From contig DASTXE010000003.1 of the NCBI GenBank assembly GCA_035765535.1, positions 248,001 through 312,000 on the forward strand: DNA of 64,000 nt, given 5' to 3'. Shown in pieces: positions 34,353-43,293 of the stretch. Every line of letters begins with the position of its first letter. Position 1 is the first letter of the stretch. The position numbers and the translations under genes are program-made. This DNA comes from Rickettsiales bacterium. Its GTDB lineage: Bacteria > Pseudomonadota > Alphaproteobacteria > Rickettsiales > JABCZZ01. Under the pieces are notes generated by a model that saw nothing but the letters and a program-made list of their open reading frames with translations, made no database searches and was not told the DNA's origin.

Positions 34353-34529
34353 ATGCAGATTGAACTTACCCACTTCCATCCTAGCGGCGATCCGGCTCCA
34401 AGCCGCGAGGATATCGAGATCACCAAACAGGTGGCAGCCGCTGCAGCAGCGCTTGGTATAAACGTGCACGACCATTTGATCATTGCTGGAAATAAATATT
34501 ATTCTTTCCGCAGTAACGGAATCTTATGA
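34353..34529 (+). pseudogene. radC: RadC 3' fragment (C-terminal part of JAMM domain)
   Basis: This 58-codon frame has an in-frame ATG supplied by the element end. From the His-Pro-Ser-Gly codons on it is ordinary RadC: HPSGDPAPSREDIEITKQ, LGINVHDHLIIAG and YYSFRSNGIL. It completes the fragment at 24495-25112 on the other side of the element. Its stop overlaps the ATG of the glycosyltransferase by 4 bases, showing the ancestral radC-glycosyltransferase coupling. Confidence 0.93.
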
Positions 34530-36187
34530 ATACGTCATCCTTTAAGCCATTTTCCACATTTTTTATTCTGGCATGGCTTGGTCTTCTAATAATCATCGCA
34601 CTCTTTATTCGCGTTTATGGCGTAGGTAACTATTACTATAGCCAGGACGAATTATATTTTATCGGAATTTCGCAGGGGAAGTCGCTAACAGAAGTTTTGC
34701 ATTACTCCCTTCATGAAACCCACCCCCCTTTAGGAAACATACTGCGCCATTATTGGATGAGGATTTCCGACGACATCGGTTTCGTGCGCAGTCTTTCATT
34801 GATATTTGGAATACTGCTTATACCTCTGTATTACCGAATTGGGACTTTGCTTAAAGATCAGATGACTGGCTTATGTGCGGCCACATTGATTGCATTTAGC
34901 TTTGGCTGCATTATTCAATCTTACACCGCCCGTAATTACAGTTTACTTTTATTGCTTCTCTCACTTTGTTTTTATTTTTTTTGTAAGTGGCGGATAAGCT
35001 ATTCATACAAGAATCTCTTTTTATACACTCTTTTTGCACTGCTAAGTTGTTGCACGCATTTTTTAGCCATATGCGCTGTCTTTTCAATAGCCGCATATGA
35101 AACTCTTGCCCTTTGGTATGGGAAGCAAAGGAACAGGACTCTCATTCATTGGATAACGCTGAATATTGTTATAGCCATTATCTTTCTTTATATGCTCAGC
35201 TTCTGGCGACCGGCCTTTCAAGGAGCGATATATTTTGTCCATTTTGATCCTGACTGGCGCATTAGCTTTCTAAAGGCACTGATATATCCGCTTTCGTTAT
35301 CGCATTACGTGTTTCCACATTTTAGCACTCCGTTATTGCTGGCAGGGCTTTTTTGTATCAACGGGCAGCGGTATCAGACATTACGGATGCTGCTCCAGTT
35401 AACAGGAATCGCATTAATGGTGCCTGTATGTTTGATCCTGACGGATCATTATCCCTTTGTAGTGACCCGGTATGACTTATGGGTTATACCGTTCGTCGTG
35501 CCACTTGCGGCGTTAATTTTCTCTGATTTCATCCATTTGTTAGCTGAGATATTAGAGAATAAAACCCGGTTCTCCTGGATGCCTGTCCTTACCGTCTTTA
35601 TAATGCTTGCCGGCATAATGACATATGACAGCAAACACCGTTTTTCAGAAATAACAGAATACGAGATAACATTGCAGAACATGGCAATCTTCGAAGAAAA
35701 GCTGAAATCATTAAATAGCGACTATGTCCTGGTGGGGGGAAGGGACGACATATCACGAATAATGAACATCCACCCTTACGAGGGGAAAGGCGCTTTTATA
35801 GAAAATGCGGCTCCTGTGAAAGCACCCTATGCCCATACAGGAGGTATTGTTGTTAACCCGTATTATCGGCGATTTAAAACCTGGGATATGCTAAGCTATA
35901 CGATAAGCGAGGCACAACAAAGCCATCTTATGGACGGTAGTGATCAACTGGTGTTTATATTTGCCTATCCGACAAATCCGATCTTCGATCTGATAGGCTG
36001 TGCTCAGCTCAAGAAACAACTTATTTCCTTTCCCTTCTACCCTTATCTCGAGAATAATATTTCCCTGGATGGCATTGGTATTCCGGCAGCTATGCTCATT
36101 ATTCCCAAGAAAGATCTGCTTGAAAAGGTTATTGCACCTGGAGGGACGCTCCATGGCTGTATAGATCGCTCTAAACTTAATATTTAG
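34526..36187 (+). CDS. Membrane glycosyltransferase of the ArnT/PMT (GT39/GT83) type
   Basis: This protein has 553 residues. Residues 1-390 contain about ten hydrophobic helices. The first external loop carries the acidic pair in YYSQDELYFIG, and HETHPPLG matches the conserved HPP motif of polyprenyl-phosphate-dependent glycosyltransferases. The C-terminal 160 residues form a soluble domain. The expected donor is an undecaprenyl- or dolichyl-like phosphate sugar; the acceptor is unknown. It is AT-richer than most host genes. It was coupled to radC before the insertion and now depends on transcripts crossing the element end. Confidence 0.85.
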   Translation: MNTSSFKPFSTFFILAWLGLLIIIALFIRVYGVGNYYYSQDELYFIGISQGKSLTEVLHYSLHETHPPLGNILRHYWMRISDDIGFVRSLSLIFGILLIPLYYRIGTLLKDQMTGLCAATLIAFSFGCIIQSYTARNYSLLLLLLSLCFYFFCKWRISYSYKNLFLYTLFALLSCCTHFLAICAVFSIAAYETLALWYGKQRNRTLIHWITLNIVIAIIFLYMLSFWRPAFQGAIYFVHFDPDWRISFLKALIYPLSLSHYVFPHFSTPLLLAGLFCINGQRYQTLRMLLQLTGIALMVPVCLILTDHYPFVVTRYDLWVIPFVVPLAALIFSDFIHLLAEILENKTRFSWMPVLTVFIMLAGIMTYDSKHRFSEITEYEITLQNMAIFEEKLKSLNSDYVLVGGRDDISRIMNIHPYEGKGAFIENAAPVKAPYAHTGGIVVNPYYRRFKTWDMLSYTISEAQQSHLMDGSDQLVFIFAYPTNPIFDLIGCAQLKKQLISFPFYPYLENNISLDGIGIPAAMLIIPKKDLLEKVIAPGGTLHGCIDRSKLNI

Positions 36188-36279
36188 ATTATTTTCCGTC
36201 GAAGTACTTGCATAACCATCTTCCTTCACAAAGCAGGCACAGCTATCGCCTTGCAAACATATAAGGAAGAAAACAGGCC

Positions 36280-37497
36280 TTATTTCTTACCCATGATTCC
36301 GGCGAGGCGTGATTTAACGCTTCCGCTGGCGGCAGGTTCCGCCGTTGCGCTTTGTTGCGGCTGATTGGACTCGCCACCTAATAATCCCGCAAAACGCTTG
36401 AACTGACGGCTCAAATCCGAGGCACCGCCTTCCAGAATCGTACGTCCGTTATTTTCTGCAGCGATGACGCTTTTTGTGTCGTTATCGAAATGGCATTTGA
36501 AGGGAAGGCCGCAGATACGCTCGAAATCGCCGAAACTGACCGCTTCCTTGAACTTTGCCCCGCTGCGATTAGCCACTAAGGATATCTGGCTGTCTTTCAT
36601 GCCCGCCTTGCGCCATGCGGTCAGCAGGCGCGAAGAGTGAGTAATGGAGCGCAGCCAAAGCTGGGCCACCATGACGGTATGGGAGGATTGCGTTAACGCA
36701 GCATGCGTGAGGTTATTCCAGATATGCGGCAGGTCTAGCAGCACGAAGTCATAATCGCTGCTTAAAGTGGAAATCAGGCTGGAAATCAGCTCCTCCGGTA
36801 CATCCGGAATATGGTGCAACTGGTTCGGTGCAGCGATAATCTTCAGCTTACTGTTTTTATAGGCCAGAATCATATGCTCGATGAGCGTGGAGTCGATCCC
36901 GCGCGCCGGATTATCAAACAGTTCCTTGATGCCGAATTGCGTGGCCAGATCGAGGTTCTTGGCAATCATGCCGAACTGGTAATCCATATCCACCAGCACG
37001 ACCGACTTGTTATATTCTGTGGCTAGCGCATAGGCCGTATTGAGGGCGATGGTGCTCGCACCGTCTCCGGAGGCAGCGCTCATGAAGGAAATAACCTGCC
37101 CTTTCGCTCCGCTCTTGGCAGGCTGGCGGAAGTAGAGGATGGTTCTGACTTCGGAAGGATTGGCGGGTTTAGTAAAATACTCACTGACGCCGCGGGATTT
37201 CAATTCGCGGTAGAAGCTGACGTCATTCACAGTGCCTAACACGACTACACGCGTTCCGACTTCGCAATATTCCGCAATAGTGTCGATTTCGGGTAGCACG
37301 TCATGGGAACGTTCTCCGACATCAATCAGCAGGTAATCAGGTGAAAAAGGGCGCTTGGTAAACTCTTCTATGGCATCTATCGGTGTGCCGATAACCAAAT
37401 GCGGTGCGATCCCGTCTCCCCGGTCGGCAATCTGGCATGCAAATTCCGTGTCTGCTTCGTGCAGCACAATCAACATGACCTGGCTTTGCGTATTCAT
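36280..37497 (-). CDS. cpaE: CpaE-like Flp pilus assembly ATPase
   Basis: This protein has 405 residues. Residues 1-125 form a receiver-like domain (LLIDVGERSHDVLPEIDTI, RVVVLGTVNDVSFYRELKSRGVSEYFTKPA). The remainder is a MinD/ParA-like domain with VISFMSAASGDGASTIALNTAYALA, VVLVDMDYQFG and FVLLDLPH. The P-loop reads GDGAST rather than KGGVGKT, lacking both usual Lys residues, so ATP hydrolysis may be weak or absent; many CpaE proteins are similarly altered. The C-terminus is Pro/Gln/Ala-rich. It is the last gene of the cpa cluster here; cpaF and tadBC do not follow. Confidence 0.9.
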   Translation of the reverse strand: MNTQSQVMLIVLHEADTEFACQIADRGDGIAPHLVIGTPIDAIEEFTKRPFSPDYLLIDVGERSHDVLPEIDTIAEYCEVGTRVVVLGTVNDVSFYRELKSRGVSEYFTKPANPSEVRTILYFRQPAKSGAKGQVISFMSAASGDGASTIALNTAYALATEYNKSVVLVDMDYQFGMIAKNLDLATQFGIKELFDNPARGIDSTLIEHMILAYKNSKLKIIAAPNQLHHIPDVPEELISSLISTLSSDYDFVLLDLPHIWNNLTHAALTQSSHTVMVAQLWLRSITHSSRLLTAWRKAGMKDSQISLVANRSGAKFKEAVSFGDFERICGLPFKCHFDNDTKSVIAAENNGRTILEGGASDLSRQFKRFAGLLGGESNQPQQSATAEPAASGSVKSRLAGIMGKK

Positions 37498-37596
37498 AGA
37501 GAAAAACTTCCTTCAGCCTTTATATTAGTTTTCAACAGCTTCCAAGCACGCGTAAAATAACATTTGCGACGGAGAATGTCACCATAAAATAGTAGG

Positions 37597-38205
37597 TTAC
37601 CTGCTGCTGCCAGCGTTGGTAGTAAGCAGCTGCGTGCTTTGCTCTGTTGAAGCATTATTAGTTGCCGTATAGTTAGGCATTTCGTATCCAGACATCACCT
37701 GCAGCGGTTTTATGGCATCTGCCGTCCCCGTCATTGCTGGGCTAAGAATCTGACGCTTGTCGGTTATCATCTGCACCATGTTGGAAGCCGTGGAACATCC
37801 GAAAGTAGGGGAATTCATGCTGTTGAGATCGGCTGTATTATCGATATAGCGGTTCTGACAATTGCGTACTTTCATGGATTCATAATACAGCGAAACTTTG
37901 CTATGCAGTGAATCTGTATATTCCACCGGTACATCAAACTGCGTCAGTACGTGTTTTGCTTCCCGGCACAGTGGCGAAGATTTCTCACAGCTGAGCTTGG
38001 CGTGATTCGGTTGCTCTTTGCTGATAACCTCAGTCATCTGCTGAATGGATGCCGGAGACTTAATATCCAGATTGACAGCCTTGGTGGCAAGATCCAGCAG
38101 GCTTTCAGGCTCGCCACGGTTGAAGTATGCTTCCTGTGGGGCAGGCGTACATGCAAAAAGCAACGTGCCAGGCACCAGAATCATATATGCAATCTTTTTC
38201 ATCAT
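37597..38205 (-). CDS. cpaD: CpaD-like pilus biogenesis lipoprotein
   Basis: This protein has 202 residues with a lipobox (GTLLFACTPAP). The CpaD hallmark appears as NRYIDNTADLNSMNSPTFGCSTASNMVQMITDKRQILSP. Two internal Cys residues precede it (LSCEKSSPLCREA). The protein probably assists the CpaC secretin in the outer membrane. It sits between cpaC and cpaE in the expected order. Confidence 0.88.
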   Translation of the reverse strand: MMKKIAYMILVPGTLLFACTPAPQEAYFNRGEPESLLDLATKAVNLDIKSPASIQQMTEVISKEQPNHAKLSCEKSSPLCREAKHVLTQFDVPVEYTDSLHSKVSLYYESMKVRNCQNRYIDNTADLNSMNSPTFGCSTASNMVQMITDKRQILSPAMTGTADAIKPLQVMSGYEMPNYTATNNASTEQSTQLLTTNAGSSR

Positions 38206-38253
38206 CTTTGCACCTTGCTCACACGACTTGAGAATTTAAACCAATACTAACTA

Positions 38254-39840
38254 TTAATCCGTAATGAAACCGACCGGGCCTTCGAGGCTCGGAGTCTGAT
38301 CCTGCTTGTATTCTTCGCCGGACATGGCGCCGAGAGAGCCGTAAAAAAACTGTTCCATAACGCTGGCCGGGCGGAAATCATCCGTAGGAAGGCGCACATC
38401 GCTATTCTTCATCGGGTCAACAATATACGGTGTAACCGCGATGACCAGCTCTGTTTCGTGGCGTTGATAGGCTGTGCTGCGAAGCAGTGCACCCAGTACC
38501 GGAATAGAGGAAGCACCTGGAATCTGGTTGATGTTGGAGTTGAGACGGTCGCTCATGAGACCGGCGATCATGAAGCTCTCACCCGGGGCCAGCTCTACAG
38601 TCGTTTTTGCGCGACGGGTTACCAGGGCAGGGGCGACATTGGTGATCGACAGCGAAGACTGGTCGATTTCGGAAACTTCTGGCTGCACTGAAATACGGAC
38701 ACGATCATCGGTCAATACATACGGTACGAACTGCACGGCAACACCGTAAGACTGGAACTGCACTGTATTGATGGCGCCTGCCGTTCCGCCTACCTGCGGA
38801 ACGATGATCGGGAATTCGCCACCGGCAAGAAATTCGGCTTTTTCACCGGACATGGCCACAAGGTCAGGCTCGGCCAGAATCTTGAGCAAGCCGTCTGTTT
38901 CCAGTGCTTCAATGGCAGCACTTAATGCAAAACCACCGCTGGTGAGTGTTCCCATCAGGAAGCCGGCATCGTTAGAGTTGTGATACAGACCGCCCACACC
39001 GAGCGCAGACGTGGTTGTGGAGCCGCTGCTGTTAGTGAGGCTGCCATCGAAAATGTTAAGCTTGTTCTGGGTGGCACCAATGATGCGCCCATTATCAGCA
39101 AGATGACTAAGGCTGATGCCGAGATTCTTAAGAGCATCGCGCTGAACTTCACCGACGCGGACGCGTAACATGACCTGCTGGCCGGAGGTAACCTTAAGCA
39201 GGTTCAACACTGTTGGAGTATCGCCGGTCCAATATTGGTTGAGACCGTTATTCACGTTTTGACTGACCGGACGTGATGCCGCTGCGCCGGATTGTGTGGC
39301 AGCGGTAGTGGTGCCACCGCTGAAGGTATTAGCGCCCCCATTAACGGCCTGGTAGACGAACTGGCCGACAATACGCATGGCTTTATCGACCACAGTGGCG
39401 TCGCTTACTTCACCGGTCAGGGCGATATTGGTGTTCACGAGATCGACGTGAATATGCTCATGCGGCAGGAAGAAATGAAGCGCCCGTCGTATGGCAGGCA
39501 AATCATATCCCACCACTACGTCAAACTGGCGAATGACATGTTTTTGTTTATCGAAGATCTTGGCATTCGTGCGGCCGATCTGGTTGCCGATAATGGCGAG
39601 GCGACGCTCGCCGATAACATGCACATCGGCAATGCTGGGGTCGGCAATAAGCACTTCGGAGATATCCGTGGGCACCACCACAAGCTCCGAACGACTGACG
39701 GGAACGAACAGACCGCCGACAAGATTGTCCATGGAAGCGGCTTTAGTGATTTGAGGCGCCGCAGTCAATGTCAGTGCACAGACAAAAGCACCAAGCAAAC
39801 GAAGGCTGCGTGTATGACTCAAGGTACGTGTAAAAATCAT
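38254..39840 (-). CDS. cpaC: CpaC/RcpA-type outer-membrane secretin
   Basis: This protein has 528 residues with a signal peptide. The N-terminal region (SELVVVPTDISEVLIADPSIADVHVIGERRLAIIG) matches the pilus secretin N-domain. A BON-like region follows, with a Ser/Thr/Ala-rich insert around residues 170-195. The C-terminal secretin core has FLAGGEFPIIVPQ, VQFQSYGVAVQFVPYV, and ELAPGESFMIAGL. It forms the outer-membrane pore for Flp pili. The start overlaps cpaB by 4 bases. Confidence 0.95.
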   Translation of the reverse strand: MIFTRTLSHTRSLRLLGAFVCALTLTAAPQITKAASMDNLVGGLFVPVSRSELVVVPTDISEVLIADPSIADVHVIGERRLAIIGNQIGRTNAKIFDKQKHVIRQFDVVVGYDLPAIRRALHFFLPHEHIHVDLVNTNIALTGEVSDATVVDKAMRIVGQFVYQAVNGGANTFSGGTTTAATQSGAAASRPVSQNVNNGLNQYWTGDTPTVLNLLKVTSGQQVMLRVRVGEVQRDALKNLGISLSHLADNGRIIGATQNKLNIFDGSLTNSSGSTTTSALGVGGLYHNSNDAGFLMGTLTSGGFALSAAIEALETDGLLKILAEPDLVAMSGEKAEFLAGGEFPIIVPQVGGTAGAINTVQFQSYGVAVQFVPYVLTDDRVRISVQPEVSEIDQSSLSITNVAPALVTRRAKTTVELAPGESFMIAGLMSDRLNSNINQIPGASSIPVLGALLRSTAYQRHETELVIAVTPYIVDPMKNSDVRLPTDDFRPASVMEQFFYGSLGAMSGEEYKQDQTPSLEGPVGFITD

Positions 39841-40721
39841 GGCGTTGGTATCCCTACAGATTGAGCCTTCACATTGCGCACAACAAGAATGGAGTTATCA
39901 TCCGGAGCGGGCAGCGACCTTACAGCGGATAGATTGGAAAGTTCGCTCGGAGCAACCGGACCGGATTTAGTCTGCTGGTCTTTCAGCGAACGCAATACCA
40001 GTGACAGACGACCGTTGCCGTTTTCTGCAAGGCGAATCTTCTGGGCATCTTCCGGAGCCACTTCAAGAGAAATATCCGTCGGCGGTACCGGGGCATCGCC
40101 ACCATGGGCGGTGCTTTTCTGGTTAGTGGCCATAACACGGACATCGCCAATCAATATTTCAGTGGTCGGCTGCTTATCAATGGTTTTCTGGGTAATACCT
40201 GTGGTGCTGGTGTCATAACGAATCTCGGAAGAGACATCGTGAGTAATCAATACATCGACCCGGTCACCCGGATAGATGAAGCCGCCGCCACCGGAAATAG
40301 TATCGACTGCCAGGGTGATCAGGCGCATGCCAGGCATCAAAGACGCAGCGAGGAAGCTCGGATCGTTGGCATTGGCGAGGCGATTCATGATGATCGGCTC
40401 ACCTTTCTGGAATGGCGTACGGGCAATCATGTTAACAGCTTCGCTCGGCTTGGAGGGGTCAACCAGATTCATATCTGGCAGTACGAGATTCTTGGGCCAG
40501 GGGCGCAAGTCAAGCATATCTTGTGTGACAACAGTGCCGATGGGAATATCCTGCTTGGCAGTATACACGTCAACCGTAGGCTCGGTCTGCATCACCGTTT
40601 TGGTTTCCACGATCGGCATGGCTTGCTGCGTGGGAGCCGGAGAGTTGGAAGTGAAATGCATCGTAATGAAAAATGCGCCAGCAGAGAGGGCAATAGCAAT
40701 AAACATTATGATCAAACGCAT
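39837..40721 (-). CDS. cpaB: CpaB-like Flp pilus assembly protein
   Basis: This protein has 294 residues. The start at 40721 (MRLIIMFIAIALSAGAFF) gives the usual CpaB N-terminal membrane helix; a longer frame from 40748 adds nine residues. The SAF domain has VYTAKQDIPIGTVVTQDMLDLRPWP, and the RcpC/CpaB domain has MRLITLAVDTISGGGGFIYPGDRVDVLIT. It lies in the periplasm and stabilises the secretin. It is coupled to cpaC by a 4-base overlap. Confidence 0.93.
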   Translation of the reverse strand: MRLIIMFIAIALSAGAFFITMHFTSNSPAPTQQAMPIVETKTVMQTEPTVDVYTAKQDIPIGTVVTQDMLDLRPWPKNLVLPDMNLVDPSKPSEAVNMIARTPFQKGEPIIMNRLANANDPSFLAASLMPGMRLITLAVDTISGGGGFIYPGDRVDVLITHDVSSEIRYDTSTTGITQKTIDKQPTTEILIGDVRVMATNQKSTAHGGDAPVPPTDISLEVAPEDAQKIRLAENGNGRLSLVLRSLKDQQTKSGPVAPSELSNLSAVRSLPAPDDNSILVVRNVKAQSVGIPTP

Positions 40722-40854
40722 AAATCCGTAGCCCCAATAATTTGCCAATTAACCGCAAATAGAAAACATATTCTTTAGCTATAGCAGTTATAATAAATAT
40801 TCAAACTAAAAAATATCATTCCGCGACGATACGCCGCATCGCTAAAGCGTGTGA

Positions 40855-41355
40855 CTATAACGCAATACCGGGAATCTGTCCGCCCCACAAAAGGGCTAGA
40901 AAAGAGAGGCCGATAGCGACGCCATAAGGAACCGGTGCGTCAGTTGTAAGAATCTGTGGAATGGAGGCCGCGGGTTTGTTCAGCTTAGAGAAGACATATG
41001 CGGTAAAGGGGCGCAGCAGGAGTAACAATACGGAGAGCACACCACCGAAAATAGCGATAAGTGTAAGGAACTGAATGAAGGCGGTTTTGCCGACAAAAAT
41101 CGCCATCACTGCCATGAGTTTTACGTCACCGCCTCCCATGATTTTCAAGGCGAAAAGAACGAAGCCAGCAAAGAAGGTTGCCAGACCGATGGCAATGGCG
41201 ATCTTCCAGTCAGGCATGACAGGGGCAATGAACAGCAGCGTTGGGTAGGTTAGCAGAATAATAACAACAAGTAGATTAGGAATGATAAAGCGCGATATAT
41301 CCGTCATCATCGCCGTGATGACCATGCAGGTAATAAAGACGCTCAGAATCAGCAT
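40855..41355 (-). CDS. cpaA: CpaA/TadV-type prepilin peptidase (A24)
   Basis: This 166-residue membrane aspartyl protease processes Flp prepilins. The two catalytic Asp residues lie in AMMTDISRFIIPN and IMGGGDVKLMA (the GxGD motif). Six hydrophobic segments are present. It heads the cpa cluster in this window. No flp pilin gene was found in the flanking gaps. Confidence 0.93.
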   Translation of the reverse strand: MLILSVFITCMVITAMMTDISRFIIPNLLVVIILLTYPTLLFIAPVMPDWKIAIAIGLATFFAGFVLFALKIMGGGDVKLMAVMAIFVGKTAFIQFLTLIAIFGGVLSVLLLLLRPFTAYVFSKLNKPAASIPQILTTDAPVPYGVAIGLSFLALLWGGQIPGIAL

Positions 41356-41461
41356 TGCACTTCTTTCTCATAAAAGGACAAGGGAGGGTAGAATGCGTAC
41401 CGTGATTCGTCAACAGCTTTGATATGCTGCAGCAGCAACGAAAATAAGCGAAAGGGCGCGC

Positions 41462-41498
41462 AAAATAAAAGAGCGCGATACTGCCGCATCACGCTCTC
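41462..41498 (-). terminator. Terminator after the bactofilin gene
   Basis: On the minus strand AGAGCG and CGCTCT form a stem with a 16-base centre, followed by TTTTATTTT. It ends the M23-bactofilin transcript before cpaA. Confidence 0.6.
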
Positions 41499-41522
41499 TT
41501 GAAGGTGGTATGGCTGATCGTT

Positions 41523-42002
41523 TTATCCGATCAGGCGCAGAGTGCCGGTGCCGAAAGCAGGAGCGGATTCGATCAGGCCGTCATCATCGCTCTCGCTATC
41601 GGAGGTTTCCGGCGTATAATCGGATACATCGTGCATGCGTTTGAACTTCGCGTCGATAAATGCACCATCCTCGACTGTCAGCGACTGATGCACGATAACA
41701 CCCGTCACATGAGCGGAAGAATAGAGATGAACCGCATGTGCACGGATCAGGCCGCGCACTTCACCGTAAATATGCACAGAATTCGCTACGATGTCGCCGG
41801 TGATTTTACCATTCTCACGCACGGTTGCCTGTTCAGCGCGCACATTACCCTCCACGGTACCGTCGATATCCACCGTAAGCTCACTTACGATATTGCCCAG
41901 AATATGGGTGCCGCTTGATATGACCGAAGGAATAGCCCTTTTGCTTTGTGACGGGGTATTTGCAGCATCGGCTGCACCGGATTTTTTATTCCTGGAAAAC
42001 AT
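41523..42002 (-). CDS. bacA: Bactofilin
   Basis: This 159-residue cytoskeletal protein starts at 42002 (MFSRNKKSG). The longer frame runs back into the peptidase gene and was rejected. The beta-helix core repeats: SVISSGTHILGNIVSELTVDIDGTVEGNV, RAEQATVRENGKITGDIVANSVHIYGEVRG, VHLYSSAHVTGVIVHQSLTVEDGAFIDAKF. Termini are disordered. It overlaps the upstream M23 peptidase gene by 17 bases. The bactofilin-LytM pair is known in alphaproteobacteria and epsilonproteobacteria to localise peptidoglycan remodelling and set cell shape. Confidence 0.93.
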   Translation of the reverse strand: MFSRNKKSGAADAANTPSQSKRAIPSVISSGTHILGNIVSELTVDIDGTVEGNVRAEQATVRENGKITGDIVANSVHIYGEVRGLIRAHAVHLYSSAHVTGVIVHQSLTVEDGAFIDAKFKRMHDVSDYTPETSDSESDDDGLIESAPAFGTGTLRLIG

Positions 42003-43230
42003 ATTCACCTGCGTGTAAAAAGTTGAGGGGATTGATAGGGCGATCGTTAACGCGCACTTCATAATGCAGGTGCGGTCCCGTGCTTCTGCCGGTGCTGCCC
42101 TGAATGCCGATAAGCTGGCCCTTCTTGATGTGGTCGCCCGGATGAACAAGGATTTTGCTCAAGTGACCATAACGGGTAACGATGCCGAACTTATGTTCGA
42201 TATCAATCATATTGCCGTAAGCGGGTTTGCGCTCCGCGTTCACGACCACTCCGTCATTGGAGGAGTAAATTCTGGAACCCGATGGCCCTGCCAGATCCAG
42301 GCCCGGATGAAAAGCCCAGCGGTGGTTGAATGGGTCCATACGCTTTCCAAAGGGGCTTGCTTCATGAGCTCCCTGAATAGGCCTGGCAAGCGGCAATGCG
42401 CCTACAATGCTGTTAAGCGTAACCAGACGATCCACATCGGCAAGCAAGGATTGTTCTGTGCTATTGAAACTCGTCTCATCATAAGGAATGTAGGGACCAC
42501 CTTCATTGTCGGCGCCTGTAGCAGTTTTATTCTGTTCCTGCTGTGCGGATTCATCGGGAGTGTAATTAACTTTAAGCGCTGCACCGCGAAGTTTCTTACC
42601 ATCCGCTTTGCTGTCGGCCTCTGCCATGCGCTCCAGACGGTCTTCACTGAGGCCCGTCATGGAGATGATGTCTTCAAGATAGTTAAGCTTCTTGTCGGTG
42701 CGTTCGCGGATCGCGCTGACAAGGTGCAGGTTCTCGTTCTTAACCTCGTTCACGCGCATTTCGAGAAAGGAAATCCTGTCGAGCAATTGGGCAGTGTTTT
42801 GCCCGAAAAGGTTGCCGCCGACAATGGAGCCGGATGCAGCATTCAGCTCTGCAGGTTCCGGCAATACATTGCTGTGCTGGCTGATAAGGAATTTGGTATA
42901 AGCGTCAAGTTCGGTGCCGTTTTTGTCCAGGCGCACAAGATCGCGCTTCAGCGCATTGACTTCCATGCTGATGCGGCTCTTTTCCATTGTGCTGCTGAAA
43001 AGTTTCTTGTCCTTTTCCTTGATGGCCGAGCGCGCGGTGACATAGCTGCCGGTGAGATAGGAGGTGCCGGATACGAAGCCTACAATACCCACTGCCAGCA
43101 GAATCTGCATGACGCTGCTGAGAGGGATGTGATCGACTTTATGCTCTGAGATGATGATGACGCTTCGCGAATGGAACACACGTTTGGCAGTTTGTACGAA
43201 TGCTTTTACAACGCCTGCCTTTTTTTGCAT
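41986..43230 (-). CDS. M23 (LytM) peptidoglycan endopeptidase with TM anchor and coiled coil
   Basis: This protein has 414 residues. A membrane helix is near residues 38-60 (SSVMQILLAVGIVGFVSGTSYL). A coiled coil runs to about 210, and a flexible linker follows. The C-terminal LytM domain has FHPGLDLAG and HLHYEV with the zinc ligands, preceded by SPFGKRMDPF. It is anchored in the inner membrane and cleaves crosslinks between stem peptides. The overlap with the bactofilin gene suggests they act together. Confidence 0.93.
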   Translation of the reverse strand: MQKKAGVVKAFVQTAKRVFHSRSVIIISEHKVDHIPLSSVMQILLAVGIVGFVSGTSYLTGSYVTARSAIKEKDKKLFSSTMEKSRISMEVNALKRDLVRLDKNGTELDAYTKFLISQHSNVLPEPAELNAASGSIVGGNLFGQNTAQLLDRISFLEMRVNEVKNENLHLVSAIRERTDKKLNYLEDIISMTGLSEDRLERMAEADSKADGKKLRGAALKVNYTPDESAQQEQNKTATGADNEGGPYIPYDETSFNSTEQSLLADVDRLVTLNSIVGALPLARPIQGAHEASPFGKRMDPFNHRWAFHPGLDLAGPSGSRIYSSNDGVVVNAERKPAYGNMIDIEHKFGIVTRYGHLSKILVHPGDHIKKGQLIGIQGSTGRSTGPHLHYEVRVNDRPINPLNFLHAGEYVFQE

Positions 43231-43293
43231 ATTCCTCGCCTTTTGTTGCTACGCAGCATTTGGTGCCTAATGCCGCTTTCCACCAAAATCCGT

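Larger units (their letters stand above)
25071..34371. mobile_element. ~9.3 kb integrated element splitting radC
   Basis: The boundaries are inferred from where RadC homology ends (about 25070) and resumes (about 34372). The ends carry inverted sequences: GCGCAAGTTCGT at 25079-25090 and ACGAACTTATGC at 34345-34356. A 17-base palindrome of the form ACCTA-N7-TAGGT lies 30 to 40 bases inside each end. The element is AT-richer than the host. From the left it carries a tyrosine recombinase, an XRE regulator, a Cys-rich duplicated protein, an IS3-type remnant, a nuclease-like protein, small secreted proteins and a four-gene SMC-ATPase operon. It has no conjugation or phage structural genes. The exact crossover bases cannot be fixed without an empty site. 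Confidence 0.85.

Noticed and set aside
25071-34371. Classifying the element as a prophage or ICE
   Set aside because: No capsid, tail, relaxase, or type IV secretion genes are present; only a recombinase module and cargo are seen.
42064-43149. 361-codon plus-strand frame opposite the M23 peptidase gene
   Set aside because: The minus-strand M23 domain and coiled coil are unambiguous; this frame has no recognisable features.
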